DNA of 64,000 bases from an uncultured Bacteroides sp. (GTDB lineage Bacteria; Bacteroidota; Bacteroidia; Bacteroidales; Bacteroidaceae): contig USEY01000006.1 of the NCBI GenBank assembly GCA_900553815.1, positions 20,972-84,971 of the forward strand. The letters are read 5' to 3'. The notes beneath the pieces were generated by a model. The model worked only from the letters and a program-made list of their open reading frames with translations. It did no database searches and had not been told where the DNA came from. Made by a program: the position numbers and the translations under genes. This document shows positions 8,779 to 16,176 of the stretch, in pieces (the first letter of the stretch is position 1; each line of letters opens with the position of its first letter).

Positions 8779-10005
8779 TTATTTCTTCAGTCGGATGTGT
8801 AGTGGGTGTTCCAGGCCTTCTTTCCAGATGTACATGTAGGCAAACCACTCCGCCGGTGTGGCAAAGCCGAAGGTTTCCTTGCGCGAGGTGAACATGGTGT
8901 AGTGGCAGAAGCCCTTTTCACCGGGAGCAGAAAGGGTGTAGAGGAAGTTGTCCTTGTCGGCCACTTCTTTCTGTACATATCGCTGTGGTATGTAGGTAGC
9001 TATGCCGATGGTTTCCTTGGCGTACTTCACGGTGTCGTTCACGGGCCAGTGACGTCCCCAGCTTCCTACCAGCCCCCTGTGGTCAGAATCAGACAGAGTT
9101 TCATTTCCCATGATGTTTTGTACTCCGGTGCAGAATGTCTGCTTGTCCAGTGGCTGGTCGAAGAAGGTTTCCACGCGCAGGTCGCGGTGTCCGGCATAGA
9201 GTATGTAGCGGTTGGTCATGTTCAGTTCGGAGCCTTGGTATTGCCAGCCCTTCACTTCCACATCCACGATGGTACGCACGGGGCCGTAGGCCAGAATGCG
9301 CTCGGTGCGGAAGGCTATCGGTTCAATGTGCGTAGCCTTCTGGCCGTCCCAGCCTTTCAGGGTACCTATGCCGCAGCTGTTGCCTACAAGCAGGACATCA
9401 TCGCCAAAACCGCGTGCCAGCTGTTCGTCGGTAGGATAGAACTGGCTTTCCTTTATCTCCAGTCCCTTGTTGAACTTACCATAGGGGTCTACCGTCTGTT
9501 TCTGGTTGAAGTAAATGCGGTAGGCCACCAGTTCCGATTCGAACGCCGGACCGTGGTGCAGTACGGTATTGTAGAAGTTGGTGGTGCCGGGCACGGTGAC
9601 TGACTGTATGGGAGAGTGCTTGCCCTTCTTCGTGTCGCGTATCATCATTTCGGCATAGACGCGTGCAGGATAGGTGTGGTTGCTCTTTTCGTCAGAGAGG
9701 GTGACGGTGTAGCTTTTCTTTGTCTGAGCCGGCAAGGTAACAACAAAAGCCAGTTCATCGGCACGCATATCGCCGTCAAGGTCATCAAGCTGCGAGGGAA
9801 TTTCCGTTTCTCCGTCTTTCACGATGGCCGAACGTACTTGGAAAGTTGCTCCCGTCTCGCTCAGCCTGAGCACAATAGGTGCATCGGTTTGCGTCTGCGT
9901 CCAGGTGTTCTCGGCTTCTACTGTCAGCATCAATGTGTTTTGTGCATGCATGGTGGAAACAGTTGTGCCGAGCAGGCAGCAGAGTATATAGATTATCTTT
10001 TTCAT
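8779..10005 (-). CDS. DUF4861-family secreted protein
   Basis: The protein has 408 residues from the ATG at 10005, chosen because MKKIIYILCCLLGTTVSTMHAQ is a signal peptide; the frame is open 14 codons further upstream without a better start. The body has VEAENTWTQTQTDAPIVLRLSE near the N-terminus, a conserved RVYAEMMIRDTKKG stretch and FEAFVTLP-like beta segments, as I recall for DUF4861 proteins in pectin-type loci. The biochemical role is not established from sequence. Its position between GH28 and GH43 suggests a carbohydrate-active or accessory function in the same pathway. Confidence 0.75.
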   Translation of the reverse strand: MKKIIYILCCLLGTTVSTMHAQNTLMLTVEAENTWTQTQTDAPIVLRLSETGATFQVRSAIVKDGETEIPSQLDDLDGDMRADELAFVVTLPAQTKKSYTVTLSDEKSNHTYPARVYAEMMIRDTKKGKHSPIQSVTVPGTTNFYNTVLHHGPAFESELVAYRIYFNQKQTVDPYGKFNKGLEIKESQFYPTDEQLARGFGDDVLLVGNSCGIGTLKGWDGQKATHIEPIAFRTERILAYGPVRTIVDVEVKGWQYQGSELNMTNRYILYAGHRDLRVETFFDQPLDKQTFCTGVQNIMGNETLSDSDHRGLVGSWGRHWPVNDTVKYAKETIGIATYIPQRYVQKEVADKDNFLYTLSAPGEKGFCHYTMFTSRKETFGFATPAEWFAYMYIWKEGLEHPLHIRLKK

Positions 10006-10055
10006 TGTTTCAAAGGTGAAGAAAATATGCTTGGGGAATAATGTCAAAACAAGAT

Positions 10056-10159
10056 TGGCACACAGACGCCCCGTTCATGCAGTTAATCACAAAGGTTTAT
10101 TCTTCTGCAAAGAAACTAAATTTGTGAGAATCTGTCAAATCTGTGTCGCCTGTGTGCCA
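10056..10159. repeat. MITE-like dispersed repeat, copy 1
   Basis: This roughly 104-bp element is bounded by terminal inverted repeats TGGCACACAG and CTGTGTGCCA. Its right end, read in reverse complement (TGGCACACAGGCGACACAG), closely matches the left end of a second copy at 16064-16163. It fills most of the spacer between the GH28 and DUF4861 genes and carries no ORF. Confidence 0.75.
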
Positions 10160-10196
10160 TCCTGTTGGTTGGGCCGGTTCTAATAACCGCGTGATT

Positions 10197-11789
10197 TTAT
10201 AAACCTATGGCTTGTGGCTTGGCACTGTCGTTCTTGTAAGCCTTGCCATTTACTTTCACGTTGTCGGCATTCTTAATTTGCAGCACGTCGCCTTTGGTCT
10301 CAATATGAATGTCTTCCAACACAACGTCCTTTGCCTGGCTGATGACGATGCCTGACTTGGCGTCGCTGATGAATACGTTCTTCACCGATACATTGCTGAT
10401 GGGCATTTCGGGCAGGCCGTTGAAGAACATGGCACGTCCCGAGCCTTTGCAGTTAATGTTGGAAATGTGTATGTTGCGGAAAGCCGGTGTCTCCTCCGTT
10501 ACGGGTGGAATCTGTGCTTTCATGCGGTTGGCCAGCTCGTCTTCTGTCTCTTCACCGGCTCCCTTGCCACCATAGAAAAGGTCGAAGAGCAGCGGCTCAT
10601 GGGGAATGTCTATCATGTTGATGTTGTTGATGTAGATGCCTTCCACTACACCTCCACGTCCGCGGGTACTCTTGAAGCGCAGGCCTACATCGGTGCCCAG
10701 AAAAGTGCAGTCGCTGACATAGATGTTCTTCACACCGCCCGACATTTCGCTACCTACCACGAAGCCGCCATGACCGTGCAGCACAACGTTGTTTTTCACA
10801 ATCACATTCTGGCAAGGCTCGCCCCTGCGGCGTCCGTCTTCGTCCTTGCCTGACTTGATGCAGATGGCATCGTCGCCTGCGTCAAAGATACAGTCGGCTA
10901 TGACGGCATAGTTGCACGACTCCAAGTCGAGTGCATCACCATTTTGTGAGTACCATGGATTGAATACCTTTACGCGGCTGATGGTGATATGTTCGCACGA
11001 CAATGGGTGCAAGCACCAGCTGGGTGAATTCTTGAATGTCACCCCTTCAAGCAACACCTTCTTGCTCTTTACAATGTTGAGCAATACCGGGCGCAGCCAA
11101 GGACGGATTTCATTCCATTCCTCGTCAGTCTCAATGCCTTCCGGGTTGTTAAACTCCTTGCAGGCCATGGCGCCTTTCAGCGAGCCGGCTGTAGGATACC
11201 ATACATTGTCCTGTACCACACCACCGCTTTTTACCAGGCTGTTCCATTGCGATGAGGTCAGTTTGCCTTTCTTTACCGGACGCCAGCTGTCGCCCGAACC
11301 GTCGAATACGCCCTCACCCGTAATAGCGATGTTTTCGGCGTTGCGTGCCGATATGGGCGACTGGCAACGGCGTGTTTCCAGTCCTTCAAACGAAGTCTTT
11401 ATGATAGGATAAGCATTGAAATCATCGGTGAATATAATCAGTGCATTCTTTTCGGCATGCAGGTTTACGTTGCTCAGCAGTTCGATGGGACCTGTCAGCC
11501 AAAGGCCTTCGGGGATGACAACCGTACCGCCACCTTTGGCGTTTACAGCTTTGATGGCATCATTGATGGCTTTGGTATTGAGCTCAATACCGTTCCCTTT
11601 AGCACCAAACTGGAGAATATTTACCGAGTAGTCGGGAAATACAGGACGTTCAACCTTGGGCATGTCGAAAGGCAGATTCTTGTATAAGCAGTCGTCTGCA
11701 CACGTTTTTTCTTGTGCGAGGCTTGTCTGTGCCAAGATAGGCAGGGCGCAAGCAGTCAGGGCTAAAAGCCTTTTGATAAGTGTGTTCAT
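10197..11789 (-). CDS. GH28 polygalacturonase-family glycoside hydrolase
   Basis: This 530-residue protein has a signal peptide ending in QTSLAQ (about residue 26). The right-handed beta-helix core carries all GH28 catalytic signatures: NGD at 283-285, GDD at 305-307, GHG at 339-341 (HGHGG) and RFK at 371-373. It begins with the common GAKGNGIELNTKAINDAI segment. GH28 enzymes hydrolyse alpha-galacturonosyl bonds in homogalacturonan or rhamnogalacturonan. It is the first gene of the GH28-DUF4861-GH43 group, with a predicted promoter at 11954. It is the strongest evidence that the locus targets pectic glycans. Confidence 0.95.
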   Translation of the reverse strand: MNTLIKRLLALTACALPILAQTSLAQEKTCADDCLYKNLPFDMPKVERPVFPDYSVNILQFGAKGNGIELNTKAINDAIKAVNAKGGGTVVIPEGLWLTGPIELLSNVNLHAEKNALIIFTDDFNAYPIIKTSFEGLETRRCQSPISARNAENIAITGEGVFDGSGDSWRPVKKGKLTSSQWNSLVKSGGVVQDNVWYPTAGSLKGAMACKEFNNPEGIETDEEWNEIRPWLRPVLLNIVKSKKVLLEGVTFKNSPSWCLHPLSCEHITISRVKVFNPWYSQNGDALDLESCNYAVIADCIFDAGDDAICIKSGKDEDGRRRGEPCQNVIVKNNVVLHGHGGFVVGSEMSGGVKNIYVSDCTFLGTDVGLRFKSTRGRGGVVEGIYINNINMIDIPHEPLLFDLFYGGKGAGEETEDELANRMKAQIPPVTEETPAFRNIHISNINCKGSGRAMFFNGLPEMPISNVSVKNVFISDAKSGIVISQAKDVVLEDIHIETKGDVLQIKNADNVKVNGKAYKNDSAKPQAIGL

Positions 11790-11847
11790 TCGCGATATTA
11801 TTTGTTGAGTTTACGATTGTTTTCTGTTCTTTTTATATTATTCTCCC

Positions 11848-11880
11848 GCAAGCTGCTCTCCCGAGTGGCTTGCGAAAAGA
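11848..11880 (-). promoter_or_regulatory. Hairpin in the GH28 leader
   Basis: Inverted arms CGCAAGC and GCTTGCG (7 bp) lie in the predicted 5' leader of the GH28 gene, between its promoter box and start codon. Possible leader structure; function unknown. Confidence 0.4.
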
Positions 11881-11953
11881 ATAATAGAGATTCATGTTAA
11901 CCTAATTCTAACCTTAAATAAATATTATGAAAAAACCTCTTAATTACCGCATG

Positions 11954-11961
11954 CAAAAGTA
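11954..11961 (-). promoter_or_regulatory. Predicted GH28 operon promoter, -7 box
   Basis: Minus-strand TACTTTTG matches TAnnTTTG. It implies a leader of about 160 nt. The 448-bp GH28/fabI spacer holds only this box, the leader hairpin and the fabI promoter. Confidence 0.5.
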
Positions 11962-12067
11962 TCTGAGATAGCCTACAATCATGTGGATATTTTGTCGGTT
12001 TTGGTGTATTTTTTGGACTTTCTGCCTTTTCTTTGCACACTTTCTGCTTATTTATGCAGAAACTTAC

Positions 12068-12075
12068 TATCTTTG
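12068..12075 (+). promoter_or_regulatory. Predicted fabI promoter, -7 box
   Basis: TATCTTTG followed by GCGCC matches the Bacteroides -7 box. The leader of about 155 nt contains a hairpin with arms CTTAGGGGA / CTCCCCAAG (about 12090-12120). Confidence 0.55.
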
Positions 12076-12237
12076 CGCCCGAAAAGCCGACCTTAGGGGA
12101 AGCGGCGTGCCTCCCCAAGCTACAATATGTGCAGAGCTGGTGAGCGATGGTAGGAAAGCAAGGGCAACGGTCGGTGTTTCCCGGAATATCACTTCTCCAT
12201 AGAATTTTTATTTATCATTTAATAATATAGAATAGGT

Positions 12238-13095
12238 ATGAGTTACAATTTGTTGAAAGGTAAGAGAGGCATCATCTTCGGTGCCCTGAACGAGCAGTCC
12301 ATAGCTTGGAAAGTTGCAGAGAAAGCTGTGGAAGAAGGTGCTGTCATCACACTTTCAAATACCCCGGTAGCTGTCCGCATGGGACAGGTATCTGAGCTGG
12401 CTGAAAAGCTGCATTGCGAGGTGATTCCCGCCGATGCTACCAGCGTAGAAGACCTGGAGAACGTTTTCAAGCGCTCCATGGAAGTGCTGGGTGGACAGAT
12501 AGACTTCGTGCTCCACTCTATCGGTATGTCACCCAATGTTCGTAAGAAACGTACGTACGACGACCTCGACTATGATATGCTGGGCAAGACGCTGGATATT
12601 TCAGCTATTTCTTTCCACAAGATGATACAGGCAGCCAAGAAAATGAACGCTATTGCCGAATATGGTTCTATCCTGGCTCTGAGCTACGTGGCTGCACAGC
12701 GTACTTTCTATGGCTACAATGATATGGCCGATGCCAAAGCACTGCTCGAATCTATTGCCCGCAGCTTCGGTTACATCTATGGCCGCGAACACCACGTACG
12801 TATCAACACCATTTCGCAGTCGCCTACCATGACTACTGCCGGTTCGGGTGTTAAAGGTATGGACAAGCTGTTCGACTTTGCCAACCGCATGTCTCCTCTG
12901 GGCAATGCTTCGGCCGATGAATGTGCCGACTATTGCATTGTGATGTTCTCTGACCTGACCCGTAAGGTGACAATGCAGAACCTCTATCACGATGGTGGTT
13001 TCTCCAGCGTAGGTATGAGTCTTCGTGCCATGGCTACTTACGAGAAGGGACTCGATGAATATAAGGATGCCAACGGAAACATCATTTACGGATAA
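12238..13095 (+). CDS. fabI: Enoyl-[acyl-carrier-protein] reductase (FabI)
   Basis: This 285-residue short-chain dehydrogenase-type protein carries out the last reduction of each fatty-acid elongation cycle (trans-2-enoyl-ACP to acyl-ACP with NAD(P)H). It has the FabI-type N-terminus KGKRGIIFGALNEQSIAW, with the atypical glycine-rich nucleotide loop of this family. The substrate region is LHSIGMSP, and the active site has Tyr160 and Lys167 in the YxxxxxxK arrangement (YNDMADAK), plus an extra Tyr150. The C-terminal HDGGFSSVGM segment is also typical. Monocistronic: it has its own promoter and a strong terminator at 13122-13177. Confidence 0.96.
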   Translation: MSYNLLKGKRGIIFGALNEQSIAWKVAEKAVEEGAVITLSNTPVAVRMGQVSELAEKLHCEVIPADATSVEDLENVFKRSMEVLGGQIDFVLHSIGMSPNVRKKRTYDDLDYDMLGKTLDISAISFHKMIQAAKKMNAIAEYGSILALSYVAAQRTFYGYNDMADAKALLESIARSFGYIYGREHHVRINTISQSPTMTTAGSGVKGMDKLFDFANRMSPLGNASADECADYCIVMFSDLTRKVTMQNLYHDGGFSSVGMSLRAMATYEKGLDEYKDANGNIIYG

Positions 13096-13121
13096 AAATA
13101 CGATTTACTTTTTATTTAGGG

Positions 13122-13177
13122 CGGCTGAAAACTGTGGCGTGTATAAGGTACCTACAGGCTTTCAGCCGTCTTTTTTT
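13122..13177 (+). terminator. fabI intrinsic terminator
   Basis: Arms CGGCTGAAA (13122-13130) and TTTCAGCCG (13160-13168) are followed by a run of seven T residues. Confidence 0.85.
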
Positions 13178-13319
13178 ATTCTTTCCTTCCGGCAGGTTTG
13201 GCTGCCCCGTGCTATTTGCCTATCTTCGCACACGTATTCCAATCATTGGATACAATGACGATGCCGCCTGTCCGTGCAGGTGGCTGTCAATATGCCAAAC
13301 CATTAATTGAAAAGAAACC

Positions 13320-14024
13320 GTGGACACAGCCCTTTATCTTTTGCCAGTTACCCTAGGCGACACGCCTGTGGAGCATGTATTGCCATCTTATAATAAGGAC
13401 ATCATTGCCGGCATTCGCCATTTCATTGTCGAAGATGTGCGTTCGGCACGTCGTTTCCTGAAGAAAGTAGACAAGGAGACAGATATTGATGCGCTGACCT
13501 TTTATCCGCTCAACAAGCATACCTCGCCCGAAGCTATTTCCGGTTACTTGAAACCTCTGGAGGAGGGGCATTCCATGGGAGTTATTTCCGAGGCCGGCTG
13601 CCCGGCCGTAGCCGACCCGGGTGCCGATGTGGTAGCCATTGCGCAGCGCAAGGGACTGAAAGTGGTGCCGCTGGTAGGGCCTTCGTCCATCATTCTTTCA
13701 GTCATGGGTTCCGGTTTCAACGGACAAAGCTTTGCCTTCAATGGCTATCTGCCCATAGAGCCTGCCGAGCGTGCCAAGAAGCTGAAGCAGCTGGAGCAGC
13801 GTGTCTATGCAGAGCACCAGACGCAACTGTTTATTGAGACGCCCTACCGCAATAATAAAATGGTGGAAGACATCCTGCACAACTGCCGCCCGCAGACGCG
13901 CCTGTGCATAGCGGCCAACATTACTTGCGAAGGCGAGTACATCAAGACCCGCAGCATAAAGGACTGGCAGGGCAAGGTGCCTGATTTGTCGAAGATTCCC
14001 TGTATTTTTCTCTTGTACAAATAA
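13320..14024 (+). CDS. RsmI-like SAM-dependent methyltransferase (tetrapyrrole methylase family)
   Basis: This 234-residue protein has the fold signatures of RsmI-type enzymes: LPVTLGD at the N-terminus, GVISEAGCPAVADPG at about 88-102, then VPLVGPSSIILSVMGSGF and FIETPYRNNKM. RsmI 2'-O-methylates C1402 of 16S rRNA. This protein is shorter than classical RsmI and lacks the C-terminal part, so the exact target is inferred. The best start is a GTG at 13320, since no ATG lies near the N-terminal motif. Its last 83 bp overlap the convergent membrane protein gene (13942-14024). Confidence 0.85.
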   Translation: MDTALYLLPVTLGDTPVEHVLPSYNKDIIAGIRHFIVEDVRSARRFLKKVDKETDIDALTFYPLNKHTSPEAISGYLKPLEEGHSMGVISEAGCPAVADPGADVVAIAQRKGLKVVPLVGPSSIILSVMGSGFNGQSFAFNGYLPIEPAERAKKLKQLEQRVYAEHQTQLFIETPYRNNKMVEDILHNCRPQTRLCIAANITCEGEYIKTRSIKDWQGKVPDLSKIPCIFLLYK

Positions 14025-15081
14025 TAACCCTTAACAGCTGGTCATATTCCTGCTCAAAACACTCGCTGAAGTAGTCTTTTCCCAAATTCTGCTCTATCTG
14101 GCGTAGTGTCCACAGCTTGCCGCCTGCCAGGCGAGGAGCCGATTGCCAGCCCGGTTCATCTGGTAAGTCTACCGAGAACAGGTAGACCAACCGGTTGGTC
14201 TGCTCATTTTCATAATGATATATGATGTGGAAGTGTATATCCTCTCTGGGTACACGCAACGGCACGTATTGTTCCAGTATGCGGTAGAAAGCCTGCCTCA
14301 ACGTTTCGCCGTAGAGCAGATAGCCTTCTATGGGTAGGTCTGTCAGCCCCTTGTCGTAGCTGGCACATTGCGGCCTTGGGCGCAGGAAAACCGTGCCGCC
14401 CGAAGTAAGGGCTATGCGTATGTAGGGATTGGGCTGCTCTTGTTTGTGGTTGACGGCTTCCGCAGCCAGGCATTTTCCCACAACGTTGCCGCTGGTGTTG
14501 ACTACAGGCAAGAAAACAGTATGCCTTAGCAGGGAATTGAAGTAGTGGATACCCCATTGATTCATCAGCAGGCTCAATACAAATACGGCCAGTGGCGCTA
14601 TGTTCATTAACACGGTAGCGGCTGTAGGAGGTAACGGATGTCTTATGCCCAGTGCCGTAATCAGTATAAGCAGATGAAATGCTCCTGTCAGTAATACCAC
14701 GCGCGATGACACAATGGTAGCTTCGGCCCCTTGCACTGCAAACTGTTTGCAGCATTGCGAACTGCGCCGTCGCTGGCAGTCCAGAAACAGATGGCGAAGC
14801 AATACTATCAGGAGAGGTGCAACCAGTACGGCCACTTCTATAATGAGCGGTGCAGCTGTTTTGGGTAGTGCAGTCGGATAGATTGTGACAGCTAGCGAAA
14901 GCAACACCAACGCTCCCGTTGTGGCATAAAGCAGGAAAGGCGGAATGTGTGCGCCTCGGCGCAAAGCCAGGATGCCGCTCAGGATTATTCCCACGCCAGT
15001 TCCGGCATAAATGGCCGCCGGCGGTTCTGTCAGCCAGGTGGCGGCAATAGCTATAATCACCGGGATGAATCCCAGCGACAT
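13942..15081 (-). CDS. Membrane protein with about six TM helices and a degenerate Nudix-like domain
   Basis: I do not recognise a named family. From the preferred ATG at 15081 (MSLGFIPVIIA), the protein has 379 residues; an upstream ATG at 15132 sits inside a hairpin. Hydrophobic segments fill about residues 1-190 in roughly six spans. The soluble C-terminal part (about 195-379) holds EGYLLYGETLRQAFYRILEQ, which resembles a Nudix box but lacks the paired EE metal ligands. It is therefore probably catalytically changed or binding-only. It follows lipA on the same strand after a terminator-like hairpin, and its 3' end overlaps the convergent methyltransferase gene. Confidence 0.7.
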   Translation of the reverse strand: MSLGFIPVIIAIAATWLTEPPAAIYAGTGVGIILSGILALRRGAHIPPFLLYATTGALVLLSLAVTIYPTALPKTAAPLIIEVAVLVAPLLIVLLRHLFLDCQRRRSSQCCKQFAVQGAEATIVSSRVVLLTGAFHLLILITALGIRHPLPPTAATVLMNIAPLAVFVLSLLMNQWGIHYFNSLLRHTVFLPVVNTSGNVVGKCLAAEAVNHKQEQPNPYIRIALTSGGTVFLRPRPQCASYDKGLTDLPIEGYLLYGETLRQAFYRILEQYVPLRVPREDIHFHIIYHYENEQTNRLVYLFSVDLPDEPGWQSAPRLAGGKLWTLRQIEQNLGKDYFSECFEQEYDQLLRVIICTREKYRESSTNQAPCPASPLCCGS

Positions 15082-15111
15082 ATTAAATTTCGATGATAGA
15101 AAAAACAATTG

Positions 15112-15163
15112 TCCCATTGGTTGTTGCAGCATGTTTCAATGCTTTTATAACAACGCAATGGGA
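15112..15163 (-). terminator. Hairpin with T tract after lipA
   Basis: Arms at 15112-15125 and 15149-15163 pair with one irregularity (core CCCATTG / CAATGGG plus TTGTT / AACAA). On the minus strand the stem is followed by CAATTGTTTTTTC. It lies just past the lipA stop and encloses an alternative ATG (15130-15132) of the next gene in its loop. It may be a terminator or an attenuator. Confidence 0.7.
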
Positions 15164-15182
15164 CGAATGTTCTTTATAGGAG

Positions 15183-16043
15183 TTATTTTTTTTCTTTCCG
15201 GCAGATATGTTTTTCTGCGTGGTACGATGAGCGTACCAGCGGTCCGCTCTCCACCTGGCTGAATCCTTTGGCCAGCCCAGTGCGCTTGTATTCCTCAAAT
15301 TGTTGAGGCGTCACATACTCGGCCACCGGATAATGTTTACGCGAAGGTTGCAGGTATTGCCCAATGGTCATTATCTGGCAGCCTGCCTTGCGCAGGTCGT
15401 CCATCAGTTCCTCTACTTCGGCAGGTGTCTCTCCCAGTCCCACCATGATGCCCGATTTGGCGGTGATGCCGCTTTGTGCCACCTGGCGGATGACTTCCAG
15501 GCTGGTATCATAGCGCGCAGCACTGCGCACCAGCGGACTGATGCGTTTCACGGTCTCCATGTTGTGCGATATGATGTCGGGCTGTGCCTCTATCACCTGT
15601 TCCACCAGTTCACGCCTTCCTTGAAAGTCGGGGATAAGCACCTCGATAGTCGTATCCGGATTACGCTGTTTGATGGCCAGTATGGTCTGCTTCCAGTGTG
15701 CGGCTCCCAGGTCGGGCAGGTCGTCGCGGTCCACCGAAGTCACTACGGCGTGCGACAGCTTCATCAATGCCACCGATTCTGCCACGTGTTCCGGTTCTTT
15801 CGGGTCCAGTGGCAGGGGCTTGCCGGTCATCGTGTTGCAGAACTTGCAGCAGCGGGTGCAGATGTCGCCGCCTATCATGAAGGTGGCCGTTCCCTTGCCC
15901 CAGCACTCGCTGCGATTAGGGCAGAGTCCGCTGCTGCAGATGGTGTGCAGGCAGTGAGACTCTACGATGTGTTTTGTCTCCGCATAGCGGTCGTTCGATG
16001 CTATGCTTATCTTTAGCCATTCAGGCTTGCGTACTCTTTCCAT
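15183..16043 (-). CDS. lipA: Lipoyl synthase
   Basis: The protein has 286 residues from the ATG at 16043, the start of MERVRKPEWLKI; the frame is open 19 codons further upstream into repeat sequence. It inserts two sulfurs into protein-bound octanoyl groups using SAM radical chemistry. The auxiliary cluster cysteines (Cys36, Cys41, Cys47 in CSSGLCPNRSEC) and the radical SAM cluster (CxxxCxxC at Cys62, Cys66, Cys69) are present. So is the C-terminal RSSYHA serine motif that ligates the sacrificial cluster. It lies downstream of the DPP IV gene, separated by a MITE-like repeat. No lipB is visible. Confidence 0.96.
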   Translation of the reverse strand: MERVRKPEWLKISIASNDRYAETKHIVESHCLHTICSSGLCPNRSECWGKGTATFMIGGDICTRCCKFCNTMTGKPLPLDPKEPEHVAESVALMKLSHAVVTSVDRDDLPDLGAAHWKQTILAIKQRNPDTTIEVLIPDFQGRRELVEQVIEAQPDIISHNMETVKRISPLVRSAARYDTSLEVIRQVAQSGITAKSGIMVGLGETPAEVEELMDDLRKAGCQIMTIGQYLQPSRKHYPVAEYVTPQQFEEYKRTGLAKGFSQVESGPLVRSSYHAEKHICRKEKK

Positions 16044-16063
16044 GGTAAATGATTCAGTTTGTA

Positions 16064-16163
16064 ATGGCACACAGATGACACAGATTAAACCGGTTTGCAC
16101 AGATTAATTTGTTTTCAAAAGAATCAGTGTCTATCTGTCTTATCAGTGTCCTCCGTGTGCCAT
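16064..16163. repeat. MITE-like dispersed repeat, copy 2
   Basis: This 100-bp element has terminal repeats ATGGCACAC and GTGTGCCAT. Its left end, TGGCACACAGATGACACAG, matches the reverse complement of the right end of copy 1 (10056-10159). It occupies nearly all of the DPP IV-lipA spacer. Confidence 0.75.
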
Positions 16164-16176
16164 TCTTGTTCTTTTA

